A stretch of DNA of 32,972 nucleotides from Candidatus Campbelliibacteriota bacterium (lineage in GTDB: Bacteria > Patescibacteriota > Minisyncoccia > Phycocordibacterales > GCA-2747955). Where the stretch lies: the NCBI GenBank assembly GCA_947311625.1, contig CAMZKW010000002.1, positions 83,013-115,984 of the forward strand. The letters run 5' to 3'. Both the position numbers and the translations under genes were made by a program. The notes below the pieces were generated by a model, which was not told the origin of the DNA, ran no database searches, and worked only from the letters and a program-made list of their open reading frames with translations. This document shows positions 7,247 to 16,972 of the stretch, piece by piece. Each line of letters opens with the position of its first letter. The stretch's first letter is position 1.

Positions 7247-9574
7247 ATGAATGATATAACATATTTTGGAAAAACAAATTCAAGAGGTAAGGAAATTGAA
7301 TTTGGTATAAGAGATGAAGATAGATTGAAACATATTTATATTATTGGAAAAACTGGTATGGGTAAATCTACTCTTTTAGAAAATATGGCAGTTCAAGACA
7401 TTAAAAGAGGGAATGGGTTAGCATTTATTGACCCTCACGGTTCTGCAATTGAAACTTTTTTAGATTATATTCCAGAAAATAGAATAAATGATGTGGTATA
7501 TTTTGCACCATTTGATACCGAATATCCCATTGCTTTTAATCCTTTGGAAAATACAGATGCAACTAAAAGATATCTCACTGCTCAAGGGTTAATGGCAGCC
7601 TTTAAAAAAATATTTGGTGAAGAATCTTTTTCCGATAGAATGCAACATATGACCAATAATACTTTATTGGCTCTTTTGGAATACCCGGGAGCAACATTAT
7701 TACATATAACGAGAATGCTATCTGACGATGCTTTTAGAGATGATGTTATTGGATATATTACAGATCCATCAGTTAAAGCTTATTGGGTTAATGAATTTAA
7801 TATGTGAGATGAAAAATTTAGAAGAGAGGCTTCAGCTGCTGTTTTAAATAAAATTGGTCAATTTACCACAAACCCCTTAATTAGAAATATTGTGGGACAG
7901 GAAAAATCATCTTTTGATTTTAGAGATATTATAGATAATAGAAAAATTCTTTTGGTTAATTTATCTAAGGGTCAAATTGGAGAAGATAATGCTAATCTTT
8001 TGGGTGCCATGCTTACAACTAAATTATATTTAGCTGCTATGTCTCGTGCCGATAAAACAAAATCAGAAATTAAAAATTTACCATCTTTTTATTTATACAT
8101 TGATGAATTTCAAAATTTAGCAAATGATTCATTTGCTAATATTTTAGCTGAGGCAAGAAAGTATAAACTTTCTTTAATTCTGGCTCATCAATATATGGAA
8201 CAGATGCCTGACACAATTAGAGCTGCTGTTTTTGGAAATATTGGTACAATGATTTCTTTTCAAGTTGGAGCTATTGATGCTGAGATTTTAGAACAACAAT
8301 TTCTACCAGTTTTTACAGCAGAAGATTTTACAAATTTAGGTTTTACTGAAATTTATTTAAGAATGGCCATTGAAGGTATTACTTCAGCTCCTTTTTCTGC
8401 TTCCACATTGCCACCAATAAAAACTCCAGAAATAAAATTTGTTGATGAGGTTATAGAATCTTCAAGAAAAAATTTTGCTAGTTCTAGAATTATTGCAGAA
8501 AAAAGAATTACAGATTGGATTGAGAAAAAATATGTAGATAAAAGATCTTTAGAAAAATTAAAGGAAAATTTAAAATGAGAAAGAGAAAAATATTTTAAAT
8601 ATGGTCCTAAAAAATATGAAGCCAATGAAGAAGTTATAAAAGAGGCAAAAGAAAAATTAGGATTTACATCTTTTGAAGATGAAAAAAATGGAGTTAAAAA
8701 AGTTAAAGATGTTGTCGAAGAAAATACTAAAAAGATAATTGAAAAAACTTCTAAAGTTGTTGAAAAAACTAAAGATGTTATAAATAAAGATTTATCTTTT
8801 GAATCTTTTAAAAAAATGAAAGAAGAAAAAGATAATAAAAACTCTATAGAAGAATATAATAATTTTTTAACAGAAGAAGAAAAATTTATTTTAGAAATGC
8901 AGAAAAAAGATGGATTTTTGCCAAAAGATTTTCAGCCAAAAATAGTAAATAATGATGAGTTTAATATTCCATCTGTAATAATTCAAGATACAACTGAAGA
9001 GATAAAAAAAGAAACTACTTTTAAAATTAAGAAAAAAGAATATAGTAAAAAAGAAGTTTCAAAAGAAAAAAAAGAGGAAAATGAGAAAAAAATAATAAAA
9101 GAAAAATATGTGAAACAAGATAAAGAAAATGGGGATAAAAATTATTCTGGGAATAGTAGCAAAAAAGATTTTAGCAAAGTTTTTGAAAAAGTAAAAAAAG
9201 TTTCTGAAAAACCTGAAGAAAATAAAATAAAAAAAACTTTTATAAAAAATAAAGAAAAAAAATATGAAAATAAAAAGTTTGTAAAAAAAGATAATTTTGA
9301 GTCTAAAAATAGAGAGGAAAAAAGTAAGAAGCGAGTGAAGAAAGAATTTTCGAAAGTGGAAAAAAAAGAGGATTTTGCTTCGCAAAATACTCTCAAAGAA
9401 AAAGAAGAAAATCCTTTCAAACAAGCTTTTTCAGATATAAAATTAGAAGAAAAAAAGTCTTTCAAAAGAAATAGTGAAAATGAAAAAAAAACTTTTGAAA
9501 AAGTTAAGAAAATAGAAGGCAAAAAAAATAATAATGATTTAAAAGATTTTTTAAAACAAATTAAAAAAGATTAA
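7247..9574 (+). CDS. VirD4/TraG-like ATPase with Lys/Glu-rich tail
   Basis: 775 residues with TGA as Trp (codons at about residues 186 and 444). Residues 1-445 are a conjugation-type AAA+ ATPase: Walker A 'GKTGMGKST' (34-42), 'FIDPHGSAIE', and Walker B 'YLYIDEFQN' (about 283-291), followed by 'AEARKYKLSLILAHQY', the typical hexameric DNA pump/coupling ATPase pattern. It lacks the N-terminal domain of its paralogue at 28912. Residues 445-775 are low-complexity, dominated by Lys and Glu with short Phe/Val anchors ('KVFEKVKKVSEKP'), probably disordered or coiled. The family moves DNA or protein through type IV secretion-like machines at the membrane. No transmembrane segment is seen, so it may dock on a partner such as the downstream membrane protein. 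Confidence 0.9.
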
Positions 9575-9587
9575 TTTTTTATTATAT

Positions 9588-9627
9588 AAAAAGTGAGTTG
9601 GAGTGAAGCATCGACTCACTTTTTCTC
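9588..9627 (+). terminator. Terminator after the first VirD4-like gene
   Basis: Perfect 11-bp arms aaaaagtgagt (9588-9598) and actcacttttt (9614-9624), then T-rich DNA. Confidence 0.8.
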
Positions 9628-9638
9628 TTTAAAAATGG

Positions 9639-9644
9639 TAAAAT
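9639..9644 (+). promoter_or_regulatory. -10 box, leaderless layout
   Basis: TAAAAT five bases before the ATG at 9650. Confidence 0.5.
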
Positions 9645-9649
9645 AAACT

Positions 9650-10198
9650 ATGTTCAAATTAGAAAATAACCCTGAAAAAGATAATAAAATTATAGAAAAG
9701 TTTGATAAACTCACTAACCAATTAAAGAATAATAGAGGTATGGCATTCACTCTTTTTCTGGTAATAATTTTCCTCGCTATATTTGGAGAAAAAATTTTAG
9801 GAAATTGATTTTCTGATATAGCAGAATTTCTTCAAGGAATATCTATGATGATTGTTTTTATAGGATATGCATCTCTTAAATCAAAAAAGACTTTAAAAAG
9901 TGAAGATAAAAAAGATTATCTTTTTAAAAGTGGTAATTTATTAAATTTAGAAAAAAAGTTTTATAATTCTTTTGGAAAAAATATTTCAGATTCACTTGTT
10001 GATTATGAGGATAATCAACAAGGCATAGTAAAAGATTTTTTAGATATAAAAGACACTTCATACAAAAAACTATCTTCAAAATATGATATTCATCAATCCA
10101 ATGATACAGAATTCATTTCTGGAGAGTGAAAAATGAGATTTCAAGTTTTAATCTTATTGGGAATACTTTTGGGAATATATTTTACTTTTGTGAAATAG
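9650..10198 (+). CDS. Hypothetical membrane protein
   Basis: 182 residues, family not recognised. A charged N-terminal segment of about 30 residues is followed by two hydrophobic helices ('MAFTLFLVIIFLAIFGEKIL' near 31-50 and 'GISMMIVFIGYASL' near 65-78). A ~90-residue polar loop and a C-terminal membrane helix (FQVLILLGILLGIYF) complete it. TGA is read as Trp at 'LGNWFSD' and 'SGEWKMR'; without this the gene would split in three. The start ATG sits five bases after TAAAAT. It follows the VirD4-like ATPase but has its own terminator and promoter, so a shared function is only a guess. Confidence 0.8.
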
Positions 10199-10251
10199 AA
10201 TTTTTTGAAAAAACTTTAAAAAAAAAGATATTTTATCATTTTTTTATTAAT

Positions 10252-10257
10252 TATGAT
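10252..10257 (+). promoter_or_regulatory. rlmH -10 box
   Basis: TATGAT 11 bases before the ATG at 10269; no Shine-Dalgarno. Confidence 0.45.
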
Positions 10258-10268
10258 AAAATTAAAAA

Positions 10269-10703
10269 ATGAAAATACAATTAATAACCATTGGTGAGCC
10301 AAAATGGGAATATAAAAAAATATTTGATGAATATTTAAAAAGGTTGAGTGGTTTTGTGAAAGTAGAATATTTTCCCATAAAAGAAAATAAAGATTCTGAA
10401 AAAAAGATTTTAAAACTCATCGAAAAAACCAGAGTTGTATTGTTAGATGAAAAAGGAAAAGAATTTTCCTCAAAAGGTTTGGCAAATTTTTTAGAAATTT
10501 CTGAACAAGAATCAGAAAAAAAGATTTCTTTTATAATTGGTGGAGCAGATGGGCACAGTGATTTAGTTAGGGAAAAATCTGACTTTTTAATATCATTTTC
10601 AAAATTAACTTTTCCCCACGACCTAGCTATGGTAATTTTAGTGGAAACTCTTTATCGTTCATTTTCCATAAAAAATAATCATCCTTATCACAGGGAAGGT
10701 TAG
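10269..10703 (+). CDS. rlmH: 23S rRNA pseudouridine-1915 N3-methyltransferase RlmH
   Basis: SPOUT (alpha/beta-knot) methyltransferase that methylates pseudouridine 1915 in helix 69 of 23S rRNA on assembled ribosomes, using SAM. 144 residues, slightly under the usual 155-160. The diagnostic SAM-knot motifs are present: 'FIIGGADGHSD' (about 90-100) and the C-terminal 'LTFPHDLAMVILVETLYRSF', ending 'NNHPYHREG', close to the family's 'PYHK/R' terminus. There is no TGA codon and one TGG (residue 13). Monocistronic by the -10 box 11 bases upstream. Confidence 0.95.
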   Translation: MKIQLITIGEPKWEYKKIFDEYLKRLSGFVKVEYFPIKENKDSEKKILKLIEKTRVVLLDEKGKEFSSKGLANFLEISEQESEKKISFIIGGADGHSDLVREKSDFLISFSKLTFPHDLAMVILVETLYRSFSIKNNHPYHREG

Positions 10704-10737
10704 TTTCTTATTTCACAAGAGTTTTTTAAAAATATGT

Positions 10738-10743
10738 TATAAT
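10738..10743 (+). promoter_or_regulatory. rseP -10 box
   Basis: TATAAT ten bases before the ATG at 10754. Confidence 0.5.
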
Positions 10744-10753
10744 AATAAATATT

Positions 10754-11857
10754 ATGTCAATTTTAATATTTATTTTAATTTTATCTTTGTTGATTTTTGT
10801 CCATGAGTTAGGACATTTTTTAGCAGCAAAATTAACTGGAATGAAAGTGGAAGAATTTTCCATTGGTTTTAAGCCAGCAATTTACCAAAAAAAGGTTGGA
10901 GAGACTAATTATGTTTTAGGGTCAATTCCTATAGGTGGATATGTTAAAATTCTCGGAGAAAATCCAGATGATAATCAAGAAAAAAAAATATCAAAAAAAG
11001 ATAAAAAAAGAACATTTGCATCAAAATCTAAATTATCTCAAATTATTGTTCTATCAATGGGGGTGTTTTTTAATTTTATTTTAGCTTGAATTTTAATTTC
11101 AATAACTTTAATGAGTGGAATTTCAACTTCTTCAAATAATTTTCCAAGTAAATATTCACAAAATGAAGGTGTAAAAATTTTAGCATTAGAAAAAGATTTT
11201 CCTGCTGATAAAGCTGGATTAAAAGTGGGGGACACAATTATAAAAATTTCTTCAAAAGATAAGATAGTATTTGATAAGAATGCTAAAGATTTTAGAGATT
11301 TTTTGAAAGAAAATAAAGAAAATTTAAAAATAGTTTATAAAAAAGATTGAAAATCAAAAAAAATTTTTAGAACAGAAATAAAATCTTTAAAAGAAAAAGA
11401 CGGAAGATTCTTAGCAGGAGTTATTATGTCAGATAGTGTTCAAGTAAAAATTCCATTCTTTAAATCTTTTTACTATGGTCTGGGAAGTACTTGAGAAAAA
11501 TTAAAGGATATAAGTTTTGGGTTATTTAATTTTTTTGGAGATATATTTAGATGGAATGCTGATTTAGACTCTGTTTCAGGTCCAATAGGTATTGTTAGTT
11601 ATACTGGAGAAGTGGCAGAAATAGGATTAAATTATTTACTTATTTTCACAGCTATTCTTTCATTAAATTTAGCAGTGATAAACTTCTTACCATTTCCGGC
11701 TTTAGATGGTGGAAGAGTTGTATTCGTTCTCATAGAAGCAATAACAAGAAAAAAAATTTCTAATTCAATTTTTAATTGAGTAAATGGTTTGGGATTCATA
11801 TTTTTGATTGGTCTAATGATAGTGATAACTTTTAATGATATTTTTAAATTATTTTAA
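10754..11857 (+). CDS. rseP: Site-2 protease, RseP family (M50)
   Basis: Membrane zinc metalloprotease performing regulated intramembrane proteolysis. 367 residues. The zinc-binding HELGH is at residues 17-21 in the first membrane helix. 'SIPIGGYVKILGE' follows, then a PDZ domain at about 120-210 ('EKDFPADKAGLKVGDTIIKI'). The second active-site motif 'NFLPFPALDGGR' lies near residue 318, with a C-terminal membrane helix. TGA is read as Trp at four places: 'NFILAWIL', 'KKDWKSK', 'GSTWEKL' and 'FNWVNGLG'. One Trp is TGG. All fit the family. Substrates cannot be told from the window; no anti-sigma factor is adjacent. Confidence 0.94.
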
Positions 11858-11997
11858 AAATAAAAAGAACTCTCAGAATATTATAAATTGACTTTTTAAT
11901 TAAAAAATAAATATCACGGGTGAGTAAATGTTTAAAAAATCTTACCTTTTTTTAATTAAATCTTGAAAAAAGTTAAATCAGTGATACAATATAAGAT
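11858..11997 (+). promoter_or_regulatory. clpB-like upstream region and promoter
   Basis: TTGAAA (11963-11968), 16-base spacer, TACAAT (11985-11990), seven bases to the ATG. The matching T/A stretches 'tttttaattaaaaaa' (from 11893) and 'ttttttttaattaaa' further down could pair. No CIRCE element was seen, so heat-shock control by HrcA is not supported. Confidence 0.5.
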
Positions 11998-14685
11998 ATG
12001 AATATGCCACCACTAAATAGATTTACAACAAAGGCAAAAGATGTTGTTAGAAAAGCACATGAAATTGCAATTGAAAGGGGACAAAATACTGTAACTCCTA
12101 GTCATATATTAGCTTCTTTGCTTTTGTTGGATGATGGAATTGTTGTTTCTGTCTTTGAAAAATTAGATTTAGATTATCCTTTATTTTTGGATAATCTTTT
12201 GGAAAGAATTTCTAATATAGAATCTAGCGTATCTAATACAACTAGCCCATCTTATCAAATGTTTTTAAGCCCAGAATTAATTATTTCACTAGAAGAAGCC
12301 GAAAAAATTTCAAAAGAAATGGGCGACAACTTTATCGCCACAGAACATATTTTTTTATCTCTACTTTTAAATCCCGATGAAAATATTTCTGACCTAGCTT
12401 CAGAGTTTAAAATAGAAGAAAAAAAAATATTTGAAATAATTTTTAAATTAAAAGAAAGTGGAGAAAAAATAGAAAAAAAACAATCTTTTAAAAATTTAAA
12501 AAGATTTGCAAAAGATTTAACTGAGTTAGCAGAGAAAAATAAATTAGACCCAGTAATAGGTAGAGAAAATGAAATAGAAAGATCGATTCAAATTCTTTCC
12601 AGAAGAAAAAAAAATAACCCCATTTTAGTTGGAGAGGCAGGTGTTGGAAAAACTGCAGTGGTTGAAGGTATTGCTCAAAAGATTGTTGAAAAAAATATTC
12701 CCAAAAATTTAGAAAATAAAAAAATCTATTCTTTAGATATGGGTCTTTTAATTGCTGGAACAAAATTTAGGGGGGAATTTGAAGATAGGTTGAAATCTGT
12801 TTTAAAAGAAGTTAATTCTGCTAATGGAGATATAATTTTATTTATAGATGAAGTTCATTCTATTGTGGGAGCAGGAGCTTCAGATGGGTCCATGGATGCA
12901 TCTAATCTTCTTAAACCAGCTTTGGCACGTGGAGAATTAAGTTTAATCGGAGCAACTACTTTTGATGAATATAAAAAATATATAGAAAAAGATTCTGCTC
13001 TATCAAGAAGATTTCAAATGGTAAAAGTTGATGAACCTAATATTAAAAAATCTTTAGATATATTAAAAGGGTTGAGAGACAGGTATGAAATTTTTCATGG
13101 AATTAAAATAACTGATGAAGCTTTGGAGTCTTCTATAAAATTATCATCCAGATATATAACCGATAGAAAACTTCCAGATAAAGCTATTGATTTAATCGAT
13201 GAAGCATCTTCAAAAGCTAAAATTACAATCCATTCCCAACCAAAAAAATTAAATACTCTTGAAAAGGAAATTTTACATTTAGAAATAAAAAAGAAATTTT
13301 TAGAAAAAGATTCTAATTCTAAAAAAGAAGTTAAATCAATAAAGAAAGAAATTTCAGATTTGCAAGAAGAAGTTAATGATATAAAAATACGTTGAGAAAA
13401 AGAAAAAGAAATTGTTGAAAAAATTAAAAATCTTCAGGGGATAATTTCAAAAATAAAAAGAGATGTACTTATTTTAAAAGCAGATAAAAAAATTGATGAA
13501 GTTTTAGATTTAGAATATATACAGCTAGAAGCCTATAAAAAAACTTTAGAAAGGGAAGAGAAAAAGATAAAGAAACTACAATCAAAAAGAAGATTTATAT
13601 ATCAAGAAATTGGTAGTTACGAGATAGAAAAAATTGTTTCAAATTGAACTGGAATACCGGTGGAAAAAATGAATATGGAGGAATTAAAAAAAATTTCAGC
13701 TATTCAAGATTATTTAAAAAATGAAATTATAGGGCAAGATGATATTATAGAAAAAGTTTCTTTGGCTATAAAAAGGTCATATGCGGGAATTTCTAACCCT
13801 GAAAAACCCATAGCATCATTTTTATTTTTGGGTAGTACTGGTATTGGAAAAACAGAATTGGCAAAGAAAATTTCGGAATTTTTATTTGATAACAAAAATT
13901 CTTTAATAAAAGTTGATATGTCAGAATTGATGGAGTCTCATTCGGTTTCAAAACTGATTGGTTCTCCTCCTGGATATGTTGGTTATGATGAAGGAGGTTC
14001 TTTAACTGAAAAAATTAAAAGAAATCCTTATTCTGTAATTCTTTTTGATGAAATTGAAAAAGCTTCTCCAAATATTCTTAATATTCTTTTACAAATTTTA
14101 GACGAAGGAAAGGTTACAGATTCAAAGGGGCAAGAAATAAATTTTAAAAATACAATTATTATTTTAACTTCAAATGTGGGATCGGGAGAAATAAAAGAAA
14201 AAGAAAAAATAGGCTTTGAGATTTTAGTCGATAGGGCTGAAGAAATATTAAAAAATAAAAGAGAAGAAAGAATAAAGAGTTCATTGAAATCTTATTTTAA
14301 TCCAGAATTTTTAAATAGACTTGATGAAATATTTATTTTTAAAAATTTAGTAAAAGATGATATTGTAAAAATTATAAATCTAGAAGTGAAAAAGATATCT
14401 GAAAGATTAAAATTAAAAAGTTTAGATATAAAAATATCTGACGAGGTTATAGCTAATATATTAGATGATGATTATAATTTTGAATATGGAGCTAGGCCAG
14501 TAAAAAGATTATTGGAAAATAAAATTATAAATCCGCTAACGGAAGAGATTTTAAAGGGTGATAAAAATAAAGGTATTTTTATGATAACTTTAAAAAATAA
14601 AAAAATAAATTTTAAATTTGGAAAGATTAAAAAAAAAAAGACTGGAAAAAATAAAAATAAACAAACCCTAGTGGTAAAAACTTAG
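11998..14685 (+). CDS. clpB: Clp/Hsp100 ATPase, ClpB-like with a ClpP-type loop
   Basis: 895-residue double-AAA+ unfoldase. Clp_N repeats are at 1-150. D1 has Walker A 'GEAGVGKT' (212-219) and Walker B 'LFIDE' (281-285). D2 has 'GSTGIGKT' (612-619) and 'ILFDEIEKA' (681 on). Between them lies a coiled-coil middle domain of about 150 residues (400-545), the length of ClpB rather than the short ClpC wing, including Trp466 (TGA) where ClpB has Trp. After 'TSNVGSGE' there is an insertion with IGF at 738-740, the tripeptide ClpA/C/X use to bind ClpP and absent from true ClpB. So the protein mixes disaggregase and protease-partner features. Trp550 (TGA) belongs to 'NWTGIPV'. Could be annotated clpC; the symbol is uncertain. 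Confidence 0.9.
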
Positions 14686-14694
14686 GGTTTTTTA
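14663..14694 (+). terminator. Terminator overlapping the stop codon of the Clp gene
   Basis: 'aaaccctag' and 'ttagggttt' pair around a short loop; the TAG stop (14683-14685) lies in the right arm, and T residues follow. Confidence 0.75.
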
Positions 14695-14704
14695 TTTATT
14701 TTGA

Positions 14705-14710
14705 TATAAT
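14705..14710 (+). promoter_or_regulatory. uppP -10 box
   Basis: TATAAT exactly six bases before the ATG at 14717, 20 bases after the Clp stop codon. Confidence 0.6.
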
Positions 14711-14716
14711 TTATTT

Positions 14717-15484
14717 ATGAATTTTTTAGATATATTTTGAATTTCAGTTATAGAATCGATTACTGAATTTTTACCAGTTTCATCTACTGGGCACATGATT
14801 GTTGTTTCAGAATTGCTGTCAATTACTCAAGATGATAAATTTAAAGCAGTGGAAGCTATAATCCAATTTCCAGCTATTTTGGCAATTTTATGAATTTTCA
14901 GAAACAAGGTTAATTTAAAAAATAAGAATTTATGATTTAAATCTTTTTTTGCTTTTTTACCTTTGGGAATTATTGGTTTTCTTTTTAGTGATTTTATTAA
15001 ATCATTTTTTAGCTTAAAAATTGTCGCAATAATGTTTATTATTGGCGGTATAGCACTACTATTTACAGAGAAACTTTATAAAAAAAATAAAAAAGATGTT
15101 CATTCTATTAATAATTTAAGCTATTTTGATGCATTAAAAATTGGTTTATTTCAAGTGTTAGCTTTTTTGCCAGGTACAAGTCGTTCGGGAGCTACAATTT
15201 TTGGTGGAATGTTTTTAGGATATAATAGGAAAATTACTTCTGAATTTTCATTTATTCTTGCTGTTCCTACAATGTCAGTTATTTTTGTTCATGACTTTAT
15301 AAAGTATTATGAAATTTTTACTATTAAAGATTTAAAATTAATTTTGTTTTCCTCAGTAATAGTTTTTTTGGGAACTTATATTTCTGTGAAATTATTTATG
15401 AAATTTTTGGAAAAATTTAGTCTTTCTTTTTTTGGATTTTATAGGATAATTTTTGGATTGATATTATTAGTTTGGTTTTTATAG
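14717..15484 (+). CDS. uppP: Undecaprenyl-diphosphatase
   Basis: BacA/UppP integral membrane enzyme that removes a phosphate from undecaprenyl diphosphate, recycling the lipid carrier for peptidoglycan and other surface polymers. 255 residues (usual 260-275), mostly hydrophobic helices. Both active-site signatures are present: '[15 protein letters not shown]' (13-27) and '[11 protein letters not shown]' (near 150-160). TGA is read as Trp at 'DIFWISV', 'ILWIFRN' and 'NLWFKSF'. These three codons all lie before the first long TGA-free stretch, so a standard-code annotation would start the protein about 80 residues late and lose the first active-site motif. The start follows TATAAT by six bases. 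Confidence 0.95.
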
Positions 15485-15592
15485 GTGAGTTCAGGTTGGA
15501 TAATATATTATTTGTTTTTTTATATATAATGTATAATTAATTAAAATTTTAAGGAGTGTAAGATAAATTTTTATATCTTGATAATAAAATAA

Positions 15593-15811
15593 AGAAATGT
15601 TCTTGTTTCAAAAAAAAGATTCGAATCAAACAAGATATTAGTTGTAGGTGAAGTTATTTATGAAGATAAAACTTTTCTCATAAAAGATGATATTTTAGAA
15701 GGTATGGAGAATGGAATCTATTCTCTTGGTTATAATATAAAGCCAGAACGTATATTTGTAGATGTTATCGGATATAAAAATAAAGGCTATAAAAGGGAGG
15801 AGTATATGTAG
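15593..15811 (+). pseudogene. Small ORF, probably frameshifted
   Basis: An open frame of 72 codons without ATG, GTG or TTG near its start; it reads '...RFESNKILVVGEVIYEDK' to 'YKREEYM'. An ATG at 15597 is in another frame (MFLFQKK). A one-base change in the A8 run at 15610-15617 would join the two into a protein of about 70 residues. It has no Trp and no recognised family. A Shine-Dalgarno-like AAGGAG lies 40 bases upstream of that ATG, too far to be used directly. Either a decayed gene, a sequencing error in the A run, or a slippage-controlled small gene. Confidence 0.35.
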
Positions 15812-15901
15812 ATAATGAGAAGGTGTTAGAATTAATTTTCTAGATACCTGTTTTTTTAAAATGGTATTTTGATATTTACTTGTATTTTAAAAAAAATTTG
15901 A

Positions 15902-15907
15902 TATAAT
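15902..15907 (+). promoter_or_regulatory. -10 box of the bL32 gene
   Basis: TATAAT seven bases before the ATG at 15915. Confidence 0.6.
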
Positions 15908-15914
15908 ATTGTCT

Positions 15915-16445
15915 ATGAGTAGTAGAATGAGAGTGACTAAAGGTCATAGAAATAATAGAAGATCACACCATGCTTTAAAGGCACCAAGACTTTCTTTATG
16001 TTCAAATTGTGGAGCTTACCATCAAAGACATAGAGTTTGTTTGGAATGTGGTTTTTATAAAGGAGAACAAATCCTTGATATTAAAAATGTAAAAAAAGCA
16101 GAAGCTAAAGTTGAAAAAACTGAAGCTAAAAAAGAAGATGTTAAAAAAAATACTCCAAAAAAAGTAGAAACTAAAAAAGTTTCTACTAAAAAGAGTGATG
16201 ATTTAACAAAGATTGAAGGGGTTGGTCTAAAAACAGCAGAAGCATTAGTAAAAGCTGGAGTTAAAACTTTTTCTGATTTAGCAGATTCAAAAGTTGGAGA
16301 TTTAAGAAAAATTTTAGAAGAAGGAAATCTTTCAAAATATGACCCAAAAACTTGATCAAAACAAGCTAAATTAGCAAGAGATGAAAAATGAGATGAACTT
16401 AAGACTCTTCAAGATGAACTTGATGGTGGAGAAGTTAAAAAATAA
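15915..16445 (+). CDS. rpmF: Ribosomal protein bL32 fused to a helix-hairpin-helix domain
   Basis: 176 residues, three times the length of ordinary bL32. Residues 1-60 are bL32, including 'RVTKGHRNNRRSHHALKAP' and a zinc knuckle CxxC...CxxC at Cys29/32/42/45. Residues 61-95 are a Lys/Glu/Thr-rich linker. Residues 96-176 are an HhH domain ('DLTKIEGVGLKTAEALVKAG') ending 'KTWSKQAKLARDEKWDELK' and 'LQDELDGGE'. The same tail is known on some bL21 proteins of Bacteroidetes and in CPR proteins. Both Trp in this tail are TGA and sit on conserved Trp sites, which is strong evidence for the recoding. The HhH part probably contacts rRNA. The ATG was preferred to a TTG six bases upstream because of the -10 spacing. 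Confidence 0.93.
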
Positions 16446-16447
16446 TC

Positions 16448-16476
16448 TTGATTTTTTAAAAAGAATTTGATAAAAT
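16448..16476 (+). promoter_or_regulatory. tRNA-Asn promoter
   Basis: TTGATT (16448-16453), 17-base spacer, TAAAAT (16471-16476), ten bases before the tRNA. Confidence 0.65.
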
Positions 16477-16486
16477 TCTTTTGTAT

Positions 16487-16558
16487 TCCACAGTAGCTCA
16501 GTGGTAGAGCAATTGACTGTTAATCAATTGGTCGTAGGTTCGAACCCTACCTGTGGAG
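16487..16558 (+). tRNA. tRNA-Asn (anticodon GTT)
   Basis: Acceptor tccacag/ctgtgga, D arm gctc/gagc, anticodon stem attga/tcaat with loop ctgttaa (GTT), T arm gtagg-ttcgaac-cctac, discriminator G. The genome supplies 'ca' after it, but a full CCA is not encoded. Confidence 0.97.
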
Positions 16559-16572
16559 CAATATGTTTATAT

Positions 16573-16610
16573 AAAATAAAAAGAATTTGAAAAAGTTCTT
16601 TTTATTTTTA
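16573..16610 (+). terminator. Terminator after tRNA-Asn
   Basis: Perfect 13-bp arms aaaataaaaagaa (16573-16585) and ttctttttatttt (16596-16608), then more T. Confidence 0.75.
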
Positions 16611-16621
16611 TTTTTTTTTGT

Positions 16622-16627
16622 TATAAT
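16622..16627 (+). promoter_or_regulatory. -10 box of the pilin-like operon
   Basis: TATAAT exactly six bases before the ATG at 16634. Confidence 0.6.
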
Positions 16628-16633
16628 ATTTTT

Positions 16634-16963
16634 ATGTTAAATAATATAATATACAGTATATTTTTATTTATTTTAATTCCAGTTATATCTTTTGGATCAG
16701 ATACAGATTTAGATATACCTTTAAAGGAGGATGTTAAAGATGTAGGAACATTGTTAAAAATGATTATAGAGGCAATGCTTGATATAGCGATTCCTATAAT
16801 AGTACTTGCAATAGTTTATGTTGGGTTTTTATTTATAAAGGCCCAGGGAAATGATGGTGAATTAACGAAAGCAAAAGAAGCTTTAACCTGAGTTCTCATA
16901 GGAACTGCAGTTATTATAGGTTCTAATGCTCTTTATCATATATTTTTTGCAGCAATTAAATAA
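16634..16963 (+). CDS. VirB2/TrbC-like small membrane protein 1
   Basis: 109 residues: signal peptide (IIYSIFLFILIPVISFGS), a short polar stretch, then two hydrophobic helices ('MLDIAIPIIVLAIVYVGFLF' and 'LTWVLIGTAVIIGSNALY') separated by a charged 'KAQGNDGELTKAKEA' loop. This is the TrbC/VirB2 pilin topology. Trp86 is TGA and aligns with a TGG Trp in the next gene ('FVWLLVGTAIIVGAD'). First of three related genes in tandem (10- and 6-base gaps, no Shine-Dalgarno). Inferred role: major or minor subunit of a conjugation-type pilus or secretion channel. Confidence 0.85.
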
Positions 16964-16972
16964 TTAATTAAA

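Larger units (their letters stand above)
15485..15914 (+). other. 430-base stretch with a small damaged ORF and palindromes
   Basis: Between uppP and the bL32 gene. It holds two overlapping -10-like TATAAT boxes (15525-15537), a Shine-Dalgarno-like AAGGAG at 15551-15556, and nested inverted repeats: atatcttg/caagatat; tcttgttt (15601-15608) with aaacaaga (15628-15635); and the palindrome gattcgaatc (15618-15627). The ORF described at 15593-15811 follows. The last seventy bases carry the bL32 promoter. Confidence 0.5.

Noticed and set aside
9059-9522. Antisense Phe-rich ORFs opposite the Lys/Glu-rich tail
   Set aside because: They are mirror images of an AAA/GAA-rich coding region with no start signal and no family.
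11858-11997. CIRCE or CtsR operator upstream of the Clp gene
   Set aside because: Neither the CIRCE inverted repeat nor the CtsR heptad repeat is present.
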